Positions 1-10,920 of a stretch of DNA of 64,000 nucleotides are shown here, in pieces; position 1 is the stretch's first letter; the number at the start of each line of letters is the position of its first letter. This DNA is from Labia minor (taxonomy: Eukaryota; Arthropoda; Insecta; Dermaptera; Spongiphoridae). Location of the stretch: the NCBI GenBank assembly GCA_963082975.1, contig OY720346.1:28328720-28392719 (forward strand), in the 5' to 3' direction. The translations under genes and the position numbers were made by a program. The notes under the pieces are model-generated. The model did not search any database. It worked only from the letters and a program-made list of their open reading frames with translations, and was not told where the DNA came from.

Positions 1-481
1 TCGTCATAAGCAAAAACGATTCAACATCTACAAGTAAACAAATTTTTTGATATTAAAATAAATATTATGACAGTATATATATATATATCTTGAAAAAAAT
101 TAAATAGTAAAAAACAATATTTTGTTTTTGGATTCAATTGAAATTGAAAAAAAATATTTGTCATAAATTATATAAAATAAATAAACATAGAAATAAAATT
201 TAAATTGCAAAAATTCTTAAAAAATAACGACAAATACCTATCAGCTTTGATTTTACGCCTTTTATATTCCAGACATAGTTATTTATTTATATTATTCAAT
301 TATAAAAGAAATTATTGAACTTAGAGAGGTTCAATCCATCTTTGGGACCTAGCATTTATCAAGTTTAAATCACGGTCTATGTCTAAATAATATTTAGTCC
401 TTATAGTAATATATATATATATAATTATTCCGTTTAAATTATAAAAATAGTTTAATTATTATATATAAAATATATAGCTTT
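1..481. other. AT-rich intergenic or intronic DNA
   Basis: Low-complexity A/T sequence with short TA runs near 76-88 and 410-423. No coding, RNA or element signal is seen. Confidence 0.6.
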
Positions 482-790
482 TTCCTAATTTAGCACTCTT
501 TTCTTTCTCCACACCCTTGTAAGAAGGTTGAAGATGCTGGGTCACGACGCCTCCAGGGCTCTAAAGACTATTAGATGAAAGAAATAGAGAGAGAGAGAGA
601 GAGATAAGAAAGAACACATCGTGATTGTGCTTTGGTATTTGTGCTCTCTCACATAAACATATTCCAAGTTAAGTGCCTTCGGGAATTGAGACAACGAATC
701 TTTTTTGAAATTTCGTGACCTTATCATCATCGACCGATGAGGGAATAGGCCGGCAATCGAAGTAGCGGTGAAGGGGGAACGCACTATTAG
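482..790. other. GC-richer island with GA tract
   Basis: An island of higher complexity in AT-rich surroundings, with a GA repeat at about 586-604. A pyrimidine-rich run ending in AG near 523 could be a plus-strand splice acceptor, but the frames after it close within about 20 codons. An 80-codon minus-strand frame (542-784) spans the GA tract and reads as low complexity (a serine/leucine run), so I do not call it a gene. Regulatory DNA or a non-coding exon are both possible. Confidence 0.35.
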
Positions 791-1620
791 AATGAGTGTA
801 ATCCATTCGTAAGTTCATCATTATATTGTGTGAATAAAAAGAAAGAACTTTGTAATTTAAAAAATTGGAAGATAAAACATTTTTGTTGAAAATTTAAATA
901 AAAGCAAAAAAACCCCTAAAGCAGTCACTCTTTTGATCGCATCATTGATGCTTTATTACGACCCACGACTAATAAAATTAGAGAAAGAAAAAAGAGGAAT
1001 GCCAAACGTGCCTTTGAGCAACAGGCCACTTAATACTTTAGTGTTTTACTGTTCATTGGAAGAAGATAAATCGAATAGGATAATTTTGAATTCAAGAAAT
1101 CAATGGCTAGATAGAAATGAGAAATAACTTTTTTGGTATCTTAAAGTCCATAATCTCTTCTTCATGCTAGAAAATAGCACGCTATTAAAATACAAATTGA
1201 TGGAATTTTCTTTTTAAATTTATATTTTTGGAAAATATTAGCAAGTCTTTGAACTTTTTTCGATCCCGTAAATTTATACAGAGAATTTTATTTAAAAAAA
1301 AATACAAACTAAATATACTCTCATCCTTTAAAGTCATGAACCACTCCTCACTTATTAAATATAAACATTTGTGGCTTAAATTTTTTTAAATTATAAAATA
1401 AATTATAATGTTTAAGAATGAAATTTAAATTTTATATTAATTTTATCTATGAATAAATATATATATATGTGCTAAATAACCTAAATAATATTAAAAACAA
1501 AAATAAAATACATATTTTATTTTTTTTATTTATTTTATTAGTTCGTTGGATATTAAATATTTTTTTTTATTTTTTATTTTTTTTACTTTATTTTAAGATT
1601 TTTGAGATCTTTGTCTTTAC
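791..1620. other. AT-rich DNA with one short plus-strand frame
   Basis: Mostly A/T sequence. A 64-codon open frame at 933-1127 (plus) has mixed composition with charged stretches, but no recognisable domain and no clear splice sites, and it lies alone. It is most likely chance, though a small exon cannot be excluded. Confidence 0.4.
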
Positions 1621-2000
1621 CTAGAAGGCCATTTGATTTGTTGGCCTTGTTTGCTTTTGCACACTCTTAAGTCGGTATGCTAGCAATGTTTGCTCAGCAC
1701 AACAGAGAGCTAATTAAGGAATGTTCATCTCTCTCTCCAATTTCTCCATTTTATTTTATTTTATTTTTTCAAATGCAGGAGGACGATTAAATCAAATATT
1801 CGGAATATCGTGTGTGTATAGAACATAGAACATTCCAATGGCGGTTGGCAATATGTCTTCTTCTTCCTCTTACCTGCCTCCCTCACGCCTTCCCAAATGG
1901 CGGCGGCCACTTCGTGCTAGCACTATTACCTACGGAATTTGCTTACGCGGCTACATTAACAACTATTCATGCTCATAACACAAAGACATATTCTTCTTAA
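1621..2000. other. GC-richer island with minus-strand splice donor
   Basis: An island around the GC-rich stretch 1880-1920, which includes a GCCGCCATTTGG-type motif on the minus strand. On the minus strand CAG|GTAAGAGG, a near-consensus splice donor, has its exon edge at 1874. On the plus strand two overlapping frames stay open, one of 62 codons (1812-2000) and one of 46 codons starting at an ATG in AATGGCGG near 1840. A minus-strand first exon or a short plus-strand coding exon are both possible. Confidence 0.3.
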
Positions 2001-2389
2001 GAACCCTATCTTTACTAAATTTATAAAATTCCTTTGAAATGATTGTAAAATTGCTTTACAAAAAAGAACAAAAACAAAAACAGAAATAATAAATAAAAGT
2101 TTCTGCTTATATTTTAAAAGGTGTTATTTTTCTCAAGAGTCACAAATGGCAATTTATTGTTTGAAATGTGTCTAGAAAAATAATGACTTTTTTTTAGGAT
2201 TATTTTAATAAAATGAAAAATGAAATATATATTTCAAAATCTTTGAATATCTCTAAAATTTTAACATATCTTGCAGTATTTAGTTTATATCGGTGAAGTC
2301 AATCAAAAATTGAAAAATTTAACGTTATGAGTCTCCCAGAATATAACTTTTGAATTTTGCTGTCATGTCTATATCAAATTTTGTTTTTT
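2001..2389. other. AT-rich DNA
   Basis: A/T-rich flank of a family A repeat. No other feature is seen. Confidence 0.5.
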
Positions 2390-3025
2390 ACCGACCGACG
2401 ATAGTAAGGGAGGTATTGTTTTCACACCAAATTTCACATGTGGAGATTTATACATATCTCCACGAATCATGCATTTTCTTAACAGAAAAAAGTATTTTTA
2501 GCATGATGTCTGTCCGTCTGTCCGTCTGTCCGTCCGTATAGATGTGTACAGCCTGAACGGCTGAACGGATTTTGATGAAATTTGGTATATTAACTTAATA
2601 TATAACTTAGCATCAGTGGGATGAATTGATCAACTTTTGGTGCAAATCCGGAAACCGGAAGTGGTAGTATTAGCGATCGACGATAAGTAGGGAAGGGTTA
2701 TTTTCACACCAAATTTCACATGAGGAGATTTTTTACATATTACCACGAATCATGCACTTTGTATTGGTTTTATCTTCGAAAAAGATCATATTTATTAGTT
2801 TTTTCTTGATTTAAAATTATATGACGTCATCCAGCCATTCATGACGTCATAGCCTGGTCTTACATATATATTATAAATAAAATAAAATTAAAAATATTTA
2901 TGTTATATTCATATCTGTTTTTTATTACATTAATAGATATATTAAAATTATTTGAAATTGTTTCTGTAGCTGGAAATTAATTTTTCAAACCGTCGGTCGG
3001 ACCTGGCCACAGGTCAACTTATTTA
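2390..3025 (+). mobile_element. Family A HINE-like non-autonomous element, copy A1
   Basis: The copy starts ACCGACCGACG at 2390 and ends with the inverse, CCGTCGGTCGG, just before a perfect hairpin GACCTG-GCCA-CAGGTC at 3000-3015. Near the 5' end GTGGAGAT and ATCTCCAC form an 8-bp stem. A GTCC/GTCT tetranucleotide array lies at about 2506-2537, followed by the block GATGAAATTTGGTATA. About 290 bases in, the 5' module recurs (GCGATCGACGATAAG onward), giving a second head. Two CRE-like TGACGTCA octamers lie near 2822 and 2842. It has no transposase, so it would depend on a partner. The arrangement matches Helentron-associated elements, but the assignment is by layout, not by homology. Confidence 0.7.
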
Positions 3026-3430
3026 GAAATGATTTGTTGATTTATTAGTAGCTATTATTATTTTTAAAAGATCCATCAACTTTAAAGGGTAGTGCATTCT
3101 GAATTTTAATTTTTTTATTTAATTAAATGTTCTGTTGAAATTATATTATTTATAATATTTAGATATTTAAATTTTCATTAATTTTTATAAATGAAAGAAT
3201 TTGTCTGAAGCGGTTTACATAAATCAGAAAAATATTAAAAGATCTATTTTTTTTTTTGTTTTTAAAAATTCAATAATTATCTCGGTCAAATATTTTTTCC
3301 TTTTTTCTTTTGGTATAAAATTTATGTTAAATGATGTTCTTTTTTTTGGAGCGATGGGAGGATCAGTAGGGGGCGTAGTTAGAAACCGCAGTATATTGAA
3401 TTCAATTTAAAGACCACAGGGTGCAAAGTG
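3026..3430. other. AT-rich DNA
   Basis: A/T-rich sequence with T-runs. A 69-codon frame (3201-3410) is built from poly-T derived phenylalanines and is rejected. Confidence 0.5.
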
Positions 3431-3720
3431 CCATTGGGTAGGGGATGCCCATAATAAAATGTGTTTGATTGGGGTCCTTTCAAAAACAATTTTTGAAGAG
3501 GGTTCTACGCTGTCATTAGGTAGACAGCATCGTGAACTTGAATTTTTCTTTGTTTTTCCAACACTCACTCACTCACTTCAAATCTATAAAGCACGGCATG
3601 GCAACGGGGGTGGAGGGAGGGGCGAGATGGAGGAGGAGAGAGTAAGAATGCAATGGACGGTCCATCTCAAGAGCCATCCTCCCAAGTACATGATGACCAA
3701 GCATTTCTTAAGATGAAATA
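3431..3720. other. GC-richer island
   Basis: An island with G-rich (3605-3640) and mixed sequence. A plus-strand frame at 3459-3716 stays open for 85 codons, with a Gly/Glu/Arg-rich middle and a mixed tail. No domain is recognised and no start context is convincing. A CT repeat follows at 3770-3787. It could be an exon or regulatory sequence. Confidence 0.3.
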
Positions 3721-4790
3721 GGTACACTCACTTGATTCCTATCAAATTTATATATTCTCTTACTCATAATCTCTCTCTCTCTCTCTCCATCCACTCACAC
3801 ACACACTTCTTTATAGAAAAAAAAAATAAAAATAAATAGAAATAATAAGTTAATTTTCTATTTAGTAGATTATAAATATATATAAGAGAATAAGGGGAAG
3901 ATATGAATTGTATGGAAGTGGCATAGATTAGAAAGGATTAACGGGATGTAGTTACTGCACTTAAGAATTTGCAAGATTAGCAGAGCAATAAATAGACTGA
4001 TAAAGAAAATAATTAATTAAAATTTATTTCATTGGATTCATATTATGATTTATTTATAATTGATATTTAAATAATAGGTATTCTTGAAATAAAAAAAATA
4101 AGAAATTGTATTTCTATTTTCATTCATTTTGAAAGTTGTTTGTTACAATAAGGACATTTTACCACAAACGTCCCTAAAATATAAATACCCTATCCAATCT
4201 CTATTCCCTTTTAATTTAATTAATCTGTGCTACCATCGTCATTTGAATCTATCGGTTCCGTATCCCAGTCATTATTCAATTGCCTCAGTTGTATAGTGCT
4301 GAGGTTAAGAACAAGAGATTGAATCTTACTCAATACACATATTTAATATTATTAATAAATTATTAATTATCATTGTATTATAATAGTAGTATACCATTAA
4401 ATTATATGATATAATTGAAACAACCTTTAAATTAACCATCAATTATTTAAATTAACTAATAAATATGAAAACTGGCTGAAAATAGGCTTCTAACCAAAGG
4501 GTCCATGAAAATAAAATAAATAAATGCATCTTTTTATATCAAAATAATAAAAAAATCGGCATATATAATTAAACAAATTATATAAATAATTAATTAATGC
4601 CATAGTATAAATTTTGAAAGAAATTCAACTTTTGTTATATATAATTTTTAATTTCTAAAAATAATTGAAATATGGTTTAGGAAAACAAAATACAAATGGG
4701 GATAAAACATCATTATAAAAAATGAAATATTATCATCATAATAATCAATAGAAAAGAAGCTGAGGTTGCTTTTGAAAAGAAAAGAAAATA
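3721..4790. other. AT-rich DNA with a CT tract
   Basis: CT repeat at 3770-3787 followed by a CACACA run. A patch of mixed sequence lies at 4195-4330. The remainder is A/T-rich with no gene signal. Confidence 0.45.
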
Positions 4791-5120
4791 ATAATCTTAA
4801 TGAACGCCATTGTAAATTTGAAAATGGTGATGGATGGGGGAATCTGGCGTGCAGAGTGAGGAGGGGGGAGGGCAAATGAAAATCGATTGCATATTGTGAA
4901 ATATAAAGGAAAGCATCGGCCGAAAGTGGTGGTGGTGGCTATAGTTAGAGCTCCCTTGGTAGGCTCAATAACCTGCAACAGGTAAACCTGGCAGTAACGA
5001 CCTTGGCTCTCTGGAGCTCCATCAGGTCTGCGTGCCTTGATGCTTCTCCCTCTCTCTTTCTTTTCTCCAGCACAAGCACTCTCAGGTACTCTTCAAAGGG
5101 AGCAATACACTCCGATACAA
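4791..5120. other. GC-richer island with plus-strand acceptor-like site
   Basis: An island of mixed sequence. On the plus strand an uninterrupted pyrimidine run at about 5042-5068 ends in CCAG at 5070, a strong-looking splice acceptor, followed 15 bases later by CTCAG|GTACTC. The minus-strand frames here (4648-4875, 4745-4978) overlap each other and show no domain. It may hold a small exon or regulatory sequence. Confidence 0.3.
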
Positions 5121-5537
5121 ATTAATAGTCAACCAATTTTGTTTACAATCAACACAAAAAATAAAAATAATAAAAACATTTGTTTTTTATAATTTACTGA
5201 AACTTGGCCAACCTACTTCCTTACTTGTTCATCCACTTTTTATAAATTTATTTATTTATTTATATTATTTTTTTTAATATAAATAAATAAATAAATTACA
5301 AAGAATCTATATAAAAATTATAATAACAAACTGGTTCATAAAGTTATACATATATGCCTTTTAGACCAATATACTACTATATAATACAAGAGCATTTTTA
5401 AAGTAATATTATTTGAATATAATTTTAAATAAAATAAGAGAATATTTATCACACATTTAAAAAATTGTGATAAGGAAATAAATGAATTTCACCAAAGAAA
5501 AAATATTTTAATACATTCGTAATTAGATGATCTAGAT
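5121..5537. other. AT-rich DNA
   Basis: A/T-rich sequence with TTTA/AAAT repeats. Nothing else is seen. Confidence 0.5.
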
Positions 5538-5929
5538 CAGTGTTTCTCAAACTTTTTGGACCAAACGCCCCCTTCTTAATTCGCCCCCCCCCCCCTATAC
5601 ATTTTTACAGATAAAAATTGCATGATAATCCCTAATATAAGGTAGGTACACTAGGTGATACTTAGAGCCATATTGAAAAATCGAGATTCAGAACCTGATT
5701 GCAAAATCATCTGACATTTTTTTAGAACCATATTGAAAAAAATTGAAAAAAAGAGGAAATGTTTAAAAAGCCTTTACGCAAAATCATCTTACCTTTTTTT
5801 AGAGTTGAAAATGATTTCGCCCAACAAAAATAATGTATCGCCCTTCAAAATCGTATAGTCAAATAATCGCCCCCTTTAAGATGTCGATCGCCCCCCAGGG
5901 GGCGATATCACCCAGGTTGAGAATCACTG
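5538..5929. mobile_element. hAT-type MITE with 8-bp TSD
   Basis: A 392-bp element beginning CAGTGTTTCTCAAACT and ending with the inverse of CAGTGATTCTCAACCT, flanked on both sides by ATCTAGAT (5530-5537 and 5930-5937). The 8-bp duplication and CAGTG ends are diagnostic of the hAT superfamily. The inner ends carry CGCCCCC motifs pointing at each other. There is no coding capacity. The first 16 bases resemble the ends of the hAT element at 29569-32854, so it could have been moved by a related transposase. Inner sequence near 5683-5715 resembles the inverse of part of the MITE at 34103. Confidence 0.88.
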
Positions 5930-5937
5930 ATCTAGAT

Positions 5938-6448
5938 AATAGCTAGATAAGTATTTTTTTTTTAAATGAATAAATTTTTACCTTTGAAAAATCAAAGTAC
6001 AACATTTACTTGTTCACTTATTTGTTTGTTTAAAAAGCTACAAAAAGAATACTATTTTATTAATTATTAATTTAATTTTTTAACCGAACGGACTCTCGAT
6101 ATTTTAATTTGTCTATTTTAAGATTATTGATTTTCAAAAGGAAATTAAATAAAATATAATTACATATATATGTATATATATAAGTATATATTCATTTAAA
6201 ATTTATATTTAATTAATCATTTGAAATGTAGGACATAATATTTTAATTAATATTTATTAGATTGCAATACAAAGTTCATATGAAAGTTTAACAATTACTT
6301 ACTTACTTAATTATGCTAATTAAAACTCAATGTGACGTCAACAATATAAGGGCTATTGGCCTCCTATTATTCCTCTAAATATTCCATTTGGTAAATAAAC
6401 TATTAATTCACCCAATATACTTTTAAAACATAAATATAATAATAAATT

Positions 6449-6488
<40 letters not shown>

Positions 6489-7080
6489 AATTTTAATCTC
6501 TAACTTTGGATATTCTTTAAAAAGAGATTCTTATTATTTTTATTAATTTTCGATAATACAAGTATATTTAATTTAAAATATTTGAGTTTATAAATTACTT
6601 ATTTTGAAACCAATTTGAAAACAATATATAAAACAAAATCCACAGCCAATATTGTAAAAGTGGTCATAAATAGATTTTTTGAGGATATTAAAATATTCAA
6701 AATCATTAAAGAAATAAAATATTTATAAGATAATTTATTTTGAATTTTAAAATATTTGGGTTAACGTATATTTTTGTCTCTAAAAATGAATTTAATAAAT
6801 AATATAATAAAAAGAATTAACTCAATATATTTAGATATAATCCTATTGACTAATGTCTAAGAAAATAAATGATATTTATTTCAATAGATTTTGTTATGTG
6901 GACAACTATAAATATATATATATATATGTGTGTGTGGGGCGTTAATTTATAAACAAAGTTAAAATCTGGTATTAAAATTTCTTTAGATTTTAGAAAAAAA
7001 AAGAATTTGTGTCTGGTGTTATTAGTAGAGTGTATTTTTGTTTTTGAAAGTATAATACTATTATATATACGGATATGAAT
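5938..7080. other. AT-rich DNA with TA microsatellite
   Basis: A TA repeat at about 6452-6485 and a TA/GT run near 6910-6935. The rest is A/T-rich with no gene seen. Confidence 0.5.
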
Positions 7081-7250
7081 GTAGTATGAGTGGAGGCAAA
7101 GTTCTCACGATCGGAAAAGGTGAGCCACCAAAGCATGAACATCCCATCCAGCACTACCACTACTTTTCCTACCATCTGTCACGAACGAAAATGATGAAGA
7201 GAGAGAGAGAGAAAGACCCCTTTAATATTATTAAAAGAGAGGTGGCTACC
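7081..7250. other. Small GC-richer island with GA tract
   Basis: Mixed sequence ending in a GA repeat at about 7198-7213. A short minus-strand frame (6990-7175) has no domain. Its place beside a GA tract resembles other islands in the window. Confidence 0.3.
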
Positions 7251-8280
7251 CTTTAATTTATTTCCAATTTGTCTTTTTCTAAAAGAAAACAAAAACAATT
7301 ATTTGGAAAATTTGAAAATTGTAACCATTGATGGCCGCTTATTTTACAAATTATAGTGCCAAAGTGTTTTATTTTTTTTATTTTCTGATTTTATAAATGT
7401 TTTATAATATTATTATATACTACATTTTTTAATACATTTTCATAAATATTTAAAAATTCAAAAATATAAGTTCCACTAGTGAAATATTTTACGTAATCCT
7501 CATAATATATTTAAATTTTTAATGAATTTTTTCTTCCCACTAATTTCAATATTCTTATTTTTTTTTAATGTTAAAGTTACCAATAATTAACAGTGTGGTG
7601 TTAAAGTTGTGTTTAAGTTCTAAAACAAAAAGATATTTACTAAATAGTAGTATATGTAATACCAAAAATGTAAAAAGATCACGTTACTCATATATATATA
7701 TATAACAAAATTGACGTAAATGCTTTTTTGAAATCATAAAATGTTTAGAAATATTAAGTGTAGTCTTTTTTTAAATATCAACATTCACCGAATTGGTAAA
7801 ATGGAAACTAATTTTTTATATTTATAAGATTTATTTATCATATTTATTTTATATTTATAAGATTTATTATTATTTATTTAATTTTATTTTTTTTCTAATT
7901 TCTATATAATTAATATAAAATTTAAAATTTAGGGTCCTTCAGGTACAAATCAAATTCCTTTTCCGAATTGAATTGCAAAATATCCCTTTTTAATATCTGT
8001 TATTTGGATTTCATAAATATTTAACAACCAAAATGACCTAATGTGTTTTTAAAAAGTTAGGAACAAAACTCCATTTAAACGGTATAAACAAATTTGATGT
8101 TTAAGTGATTCATAAAATAGAACTATATAAATATAGGTATGAAATTATTATTTTTAATATTCTATTAATTTATGATTAATAAATTACTTAATTATGATTC
8201 TAAATTAATTTAAATCTTGAATAATTAATCCCAATATTCTATTCGCTTGATTTTTTCATGAAAATACTTTCTTAAAATAA
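7251..8280. other. AT-rich DNA
   Basis: A/T-rich sequence with a tandem-like TTTATAAGATTTATT motif near 7815-7870. No gene is seen. Confidence 0.5.
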
Positions 8281-8560
8281 AAGAAACAAGAAAAATTCCC
8301 AGTCTCTCAACTTTTTAACGGCTATGAGGAAATTAGCGTACCGGGCATTCACCTGTCCTTTACAACCTAGGCATTTATAAAGGAATAGAAGAAAGGTATA
8401 TATAAGTATAAATATGTATATATATACATATATATATCATTGTGAGTGTGTGTGTAATCACTGACCCTTGACCTAAATTTTTACCCCAACACTTGCTGCT
8501 CCCATGAGCTAACCGAAAGAGAGGGTGACCGTACCGGATATTATTTAAAAAAAAAGTGAA
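8281..8560. promoter_or_regulatory. Island with a DR1 nuclear-receptor-like site
   Basis: An island of mixed sequence. TGACCCTTGACCT at 8462-8474 is, on the minus strand, AGGTCA-A-GGGTCA, a direct repeat with one-base spacing of the kind bound by RXR/USP- or HNF4-type receptors. The rest of the island holds no open frame of note. A regulatory role is inferred from motif and context only. Confidence 0.3.
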
Positions 8561-9958
8561 AAGTTAATCCCCCATCAAAGGAAAACAATAAAATACTGAT
8601 ATAACATAATGTAATTACAATTATATAGTAAAAAAAAATATAAAACAAAAAATCATATTATTTCAATTCATTGTTTTTTTTCTTATGTAAAATAATTATT
8701 AACAGGTGTCCATTTTTCAAAGTTTTTTTAAAATTAAAATATTACTAAGATTTAAGTCATAGTAATCTGACTTTGAAAAGCAAAATATATATTTTTATAT
8801 ACACCTTCTACAAATCAATATTAGAATTGTTATTAATGTATTTATATATATATATAATATATTTATAATATACCTATATATAGTCTCCCTCTATTTCTTT
8901 ATTAATAATTTTTAAACATAAAGTTTGTAAAATACTATTATTTATTTATGGTGTAGGTTAATCAGTGTGTGCAAATTTACATAAATTATAAATAATTTCT
9001 ATTTTATTTCTATGTTATATTACTAATATAGAATATAGGTAGGTATATTAAGAAGGATAATCAATTCCGTGACTCTAGACTCTATACTTAAACTATTTCC
9101 TGAAAGTCACGAAAAATTTTTAAAACTATAAATATGGTTTTTCAGTATTTATATTATATCCATGTTCTAATGTCAAGTTTACTAAACATTGTTCTTTAAA
9201 TCTTCTAAAAGTTCAAAAACAGCGGCAAGTAATTGCTTTGTTGTAAACATTTTTTTTATACTTGTTGCTACCGTTTTTTTTTCAAAAGGCCCTATACTAT
9301 AAGATTTTTTCAGTTTTTTTAAACATTTCGACTACTGCGAATTCAGTGTAATGCAATTAGGTCTAGAAACCTAATTATTATGAAATCATTTTATATATTT
9401 TCGTTTTAGATTTGCTAATGTCCTTTTCAGTTTTTTTTTTCATTAAAGTCTCCCTGTTAGTATTTAGGAGGTTAAGTAAAAACCATAATGATTTTTTATT
9501 AATAAGTTATTTAAAAGTGTAATGGGAGGATAGGTAGAAGGGAGGAAGAAGGGATGAAATGGTGAATAAAATTATTTATTAATATTATTACTTGTCCTTC
9601 TTCTTTATTAATAAGTATTAAGTTTAATGATATTGAATAAAAAATGAATGTGGAAAAAACATTAAAAGCAACATAAAAATATCTAAAATTCTTAAAGAGT
9701 AATTCATTTAATTTTTTTCTATGTGCATTGGATGAAAATAAAATTTAATTGTTAATCTTGAATGATCAGACGATTTGAATTCCTTATTAATTAATTTAAA
9801 AAAAAATAATAATAAATAAATGTACGAAATATAAAGCTTATGTCGAATGTCTAAACAACAATAAAATTGTAACTATTTGCGTGTTAATTAATAACTTGGC
9901 ATTGAAATAAAATTTAAAACAAAAAGTAGAATTTCAGCCCTAGACGGTTAGTCTTTTT
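8561..9958. other. AT-rich DNA
   Basis: A/T-rich sequence with poly-T runs and TA runs near 8840-8880. No gene or element is recognised. Confidence 0.5.
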
Positions 9959-10537
9959 ACTATCAGGCCAGAAATATTATTGCGATCACGAAAATTTTCG
10001 ATTTTTGATGTTTTTATACGTTTTGAAGGATTCCTGAATAATTTTCACTAAGGTTGAGAAAAATGTCTGTTTATGTGTGTATGTATGTAACCAAGATTAG
10101 GCAAAAACGGTTTGAGCTAGAATAATGAAATTTGGTATACGGGCATTATTCAAAATTCATAGTTTTCTATCAACTTTTGAGAAATGTAGCTCAACCGGAA
10201 GAGGGTCATTACCTACAACGTTTTGATTTTTTTTCTTCTAAAGTGACCGTAAAAATAAAGATATGTTTGATAATTTTTCATATGATTAATAATTGTATAA
10301 AACTGCTATATATAGAATTTCAGCTTGATTAAATCCCTGAAAGTACCAGAATTAATTTTTTAACACTGCAAATCTCACGCGCCAACACGTGACGTGGTGC
10401 CATCAACAAAGAGCCAAACATGCGCTGGTTTAATAAATATTATTTATTAATTTTAATTTATAATTTAATTAATTTAATTTAATATATGTTATTTAATCCA
10501 ATTCAAATTGCGAGATAGTCGAGTGGAGACACTCCAG
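9959..10537 (+). mobile_element. Family B HINE-like element, copy B1
   Basis: The copy starts with a degraded ACTATC end, then GCGATCACGAAAATTTTCG, a short TGTGTATGTATG array, and the block AAACGGTTTGAGCTAGAATA. It ends GCGAGATAGT (10510-10519) followed by GAGTG-GAGA-CACTC (10521-10534), a 5-bp stem with a four-base loop. An E-box CACGTG overlapping TGACGTGG lies near 10385-10396. It has no protein-coding capacity: a 66-codon frame inside (10132-10332) is just repeat sequence. Confidence 0.75.
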
Positions 10538-10920
10538 ATTTTTGTAAATATATAATTGATATTTTATTTATTTGAAATAATTAAAAATGTTTCATTGACT
10601 ATTAAGATTGAAAGTGTAGTGCATTGGAGTCTCCAAATTATATAAGTATATAGTATATTTATTTTATGGATATTTTAAAATAAAATTTTAATTTAATAAT
10701 TATATTTTTTTTTTTTGTTAATTAAATTTATTCATTACTTAAATTATTAAAATTTAATGAAATTTTATTAATTATATTTGAGAATGAAATAAATAAAATG
10801 TTTAAATATTTTTTTTTCTTATCTTTAAATTAGAATTTATATAAATATTTATTAAATGATTCAATAAACATTATTAATAAAAAAAAAAGAATCCCCCTTT
10901 AAAGTAAATAATAATTAAAT
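10538..10920. other. AT-rich DNA
   Basis: A/T-rich sequence; nothing else is seen. Confidence 0.5.

Noticed and set aside
2350..2541. 63-codon frame ending SVRLSVCPSV
   Set aside because: The repeating residues are the translation of the GTCC/GTCT microsatellite in a family A element.
10190..10205. tRNA A-box-like TAGCTCAACCGG in family B copies
   Set aside because: No B-box or cloverleaf follows at a suitable distance, so a tRNA or tRNA-derived SINE head is not supported.
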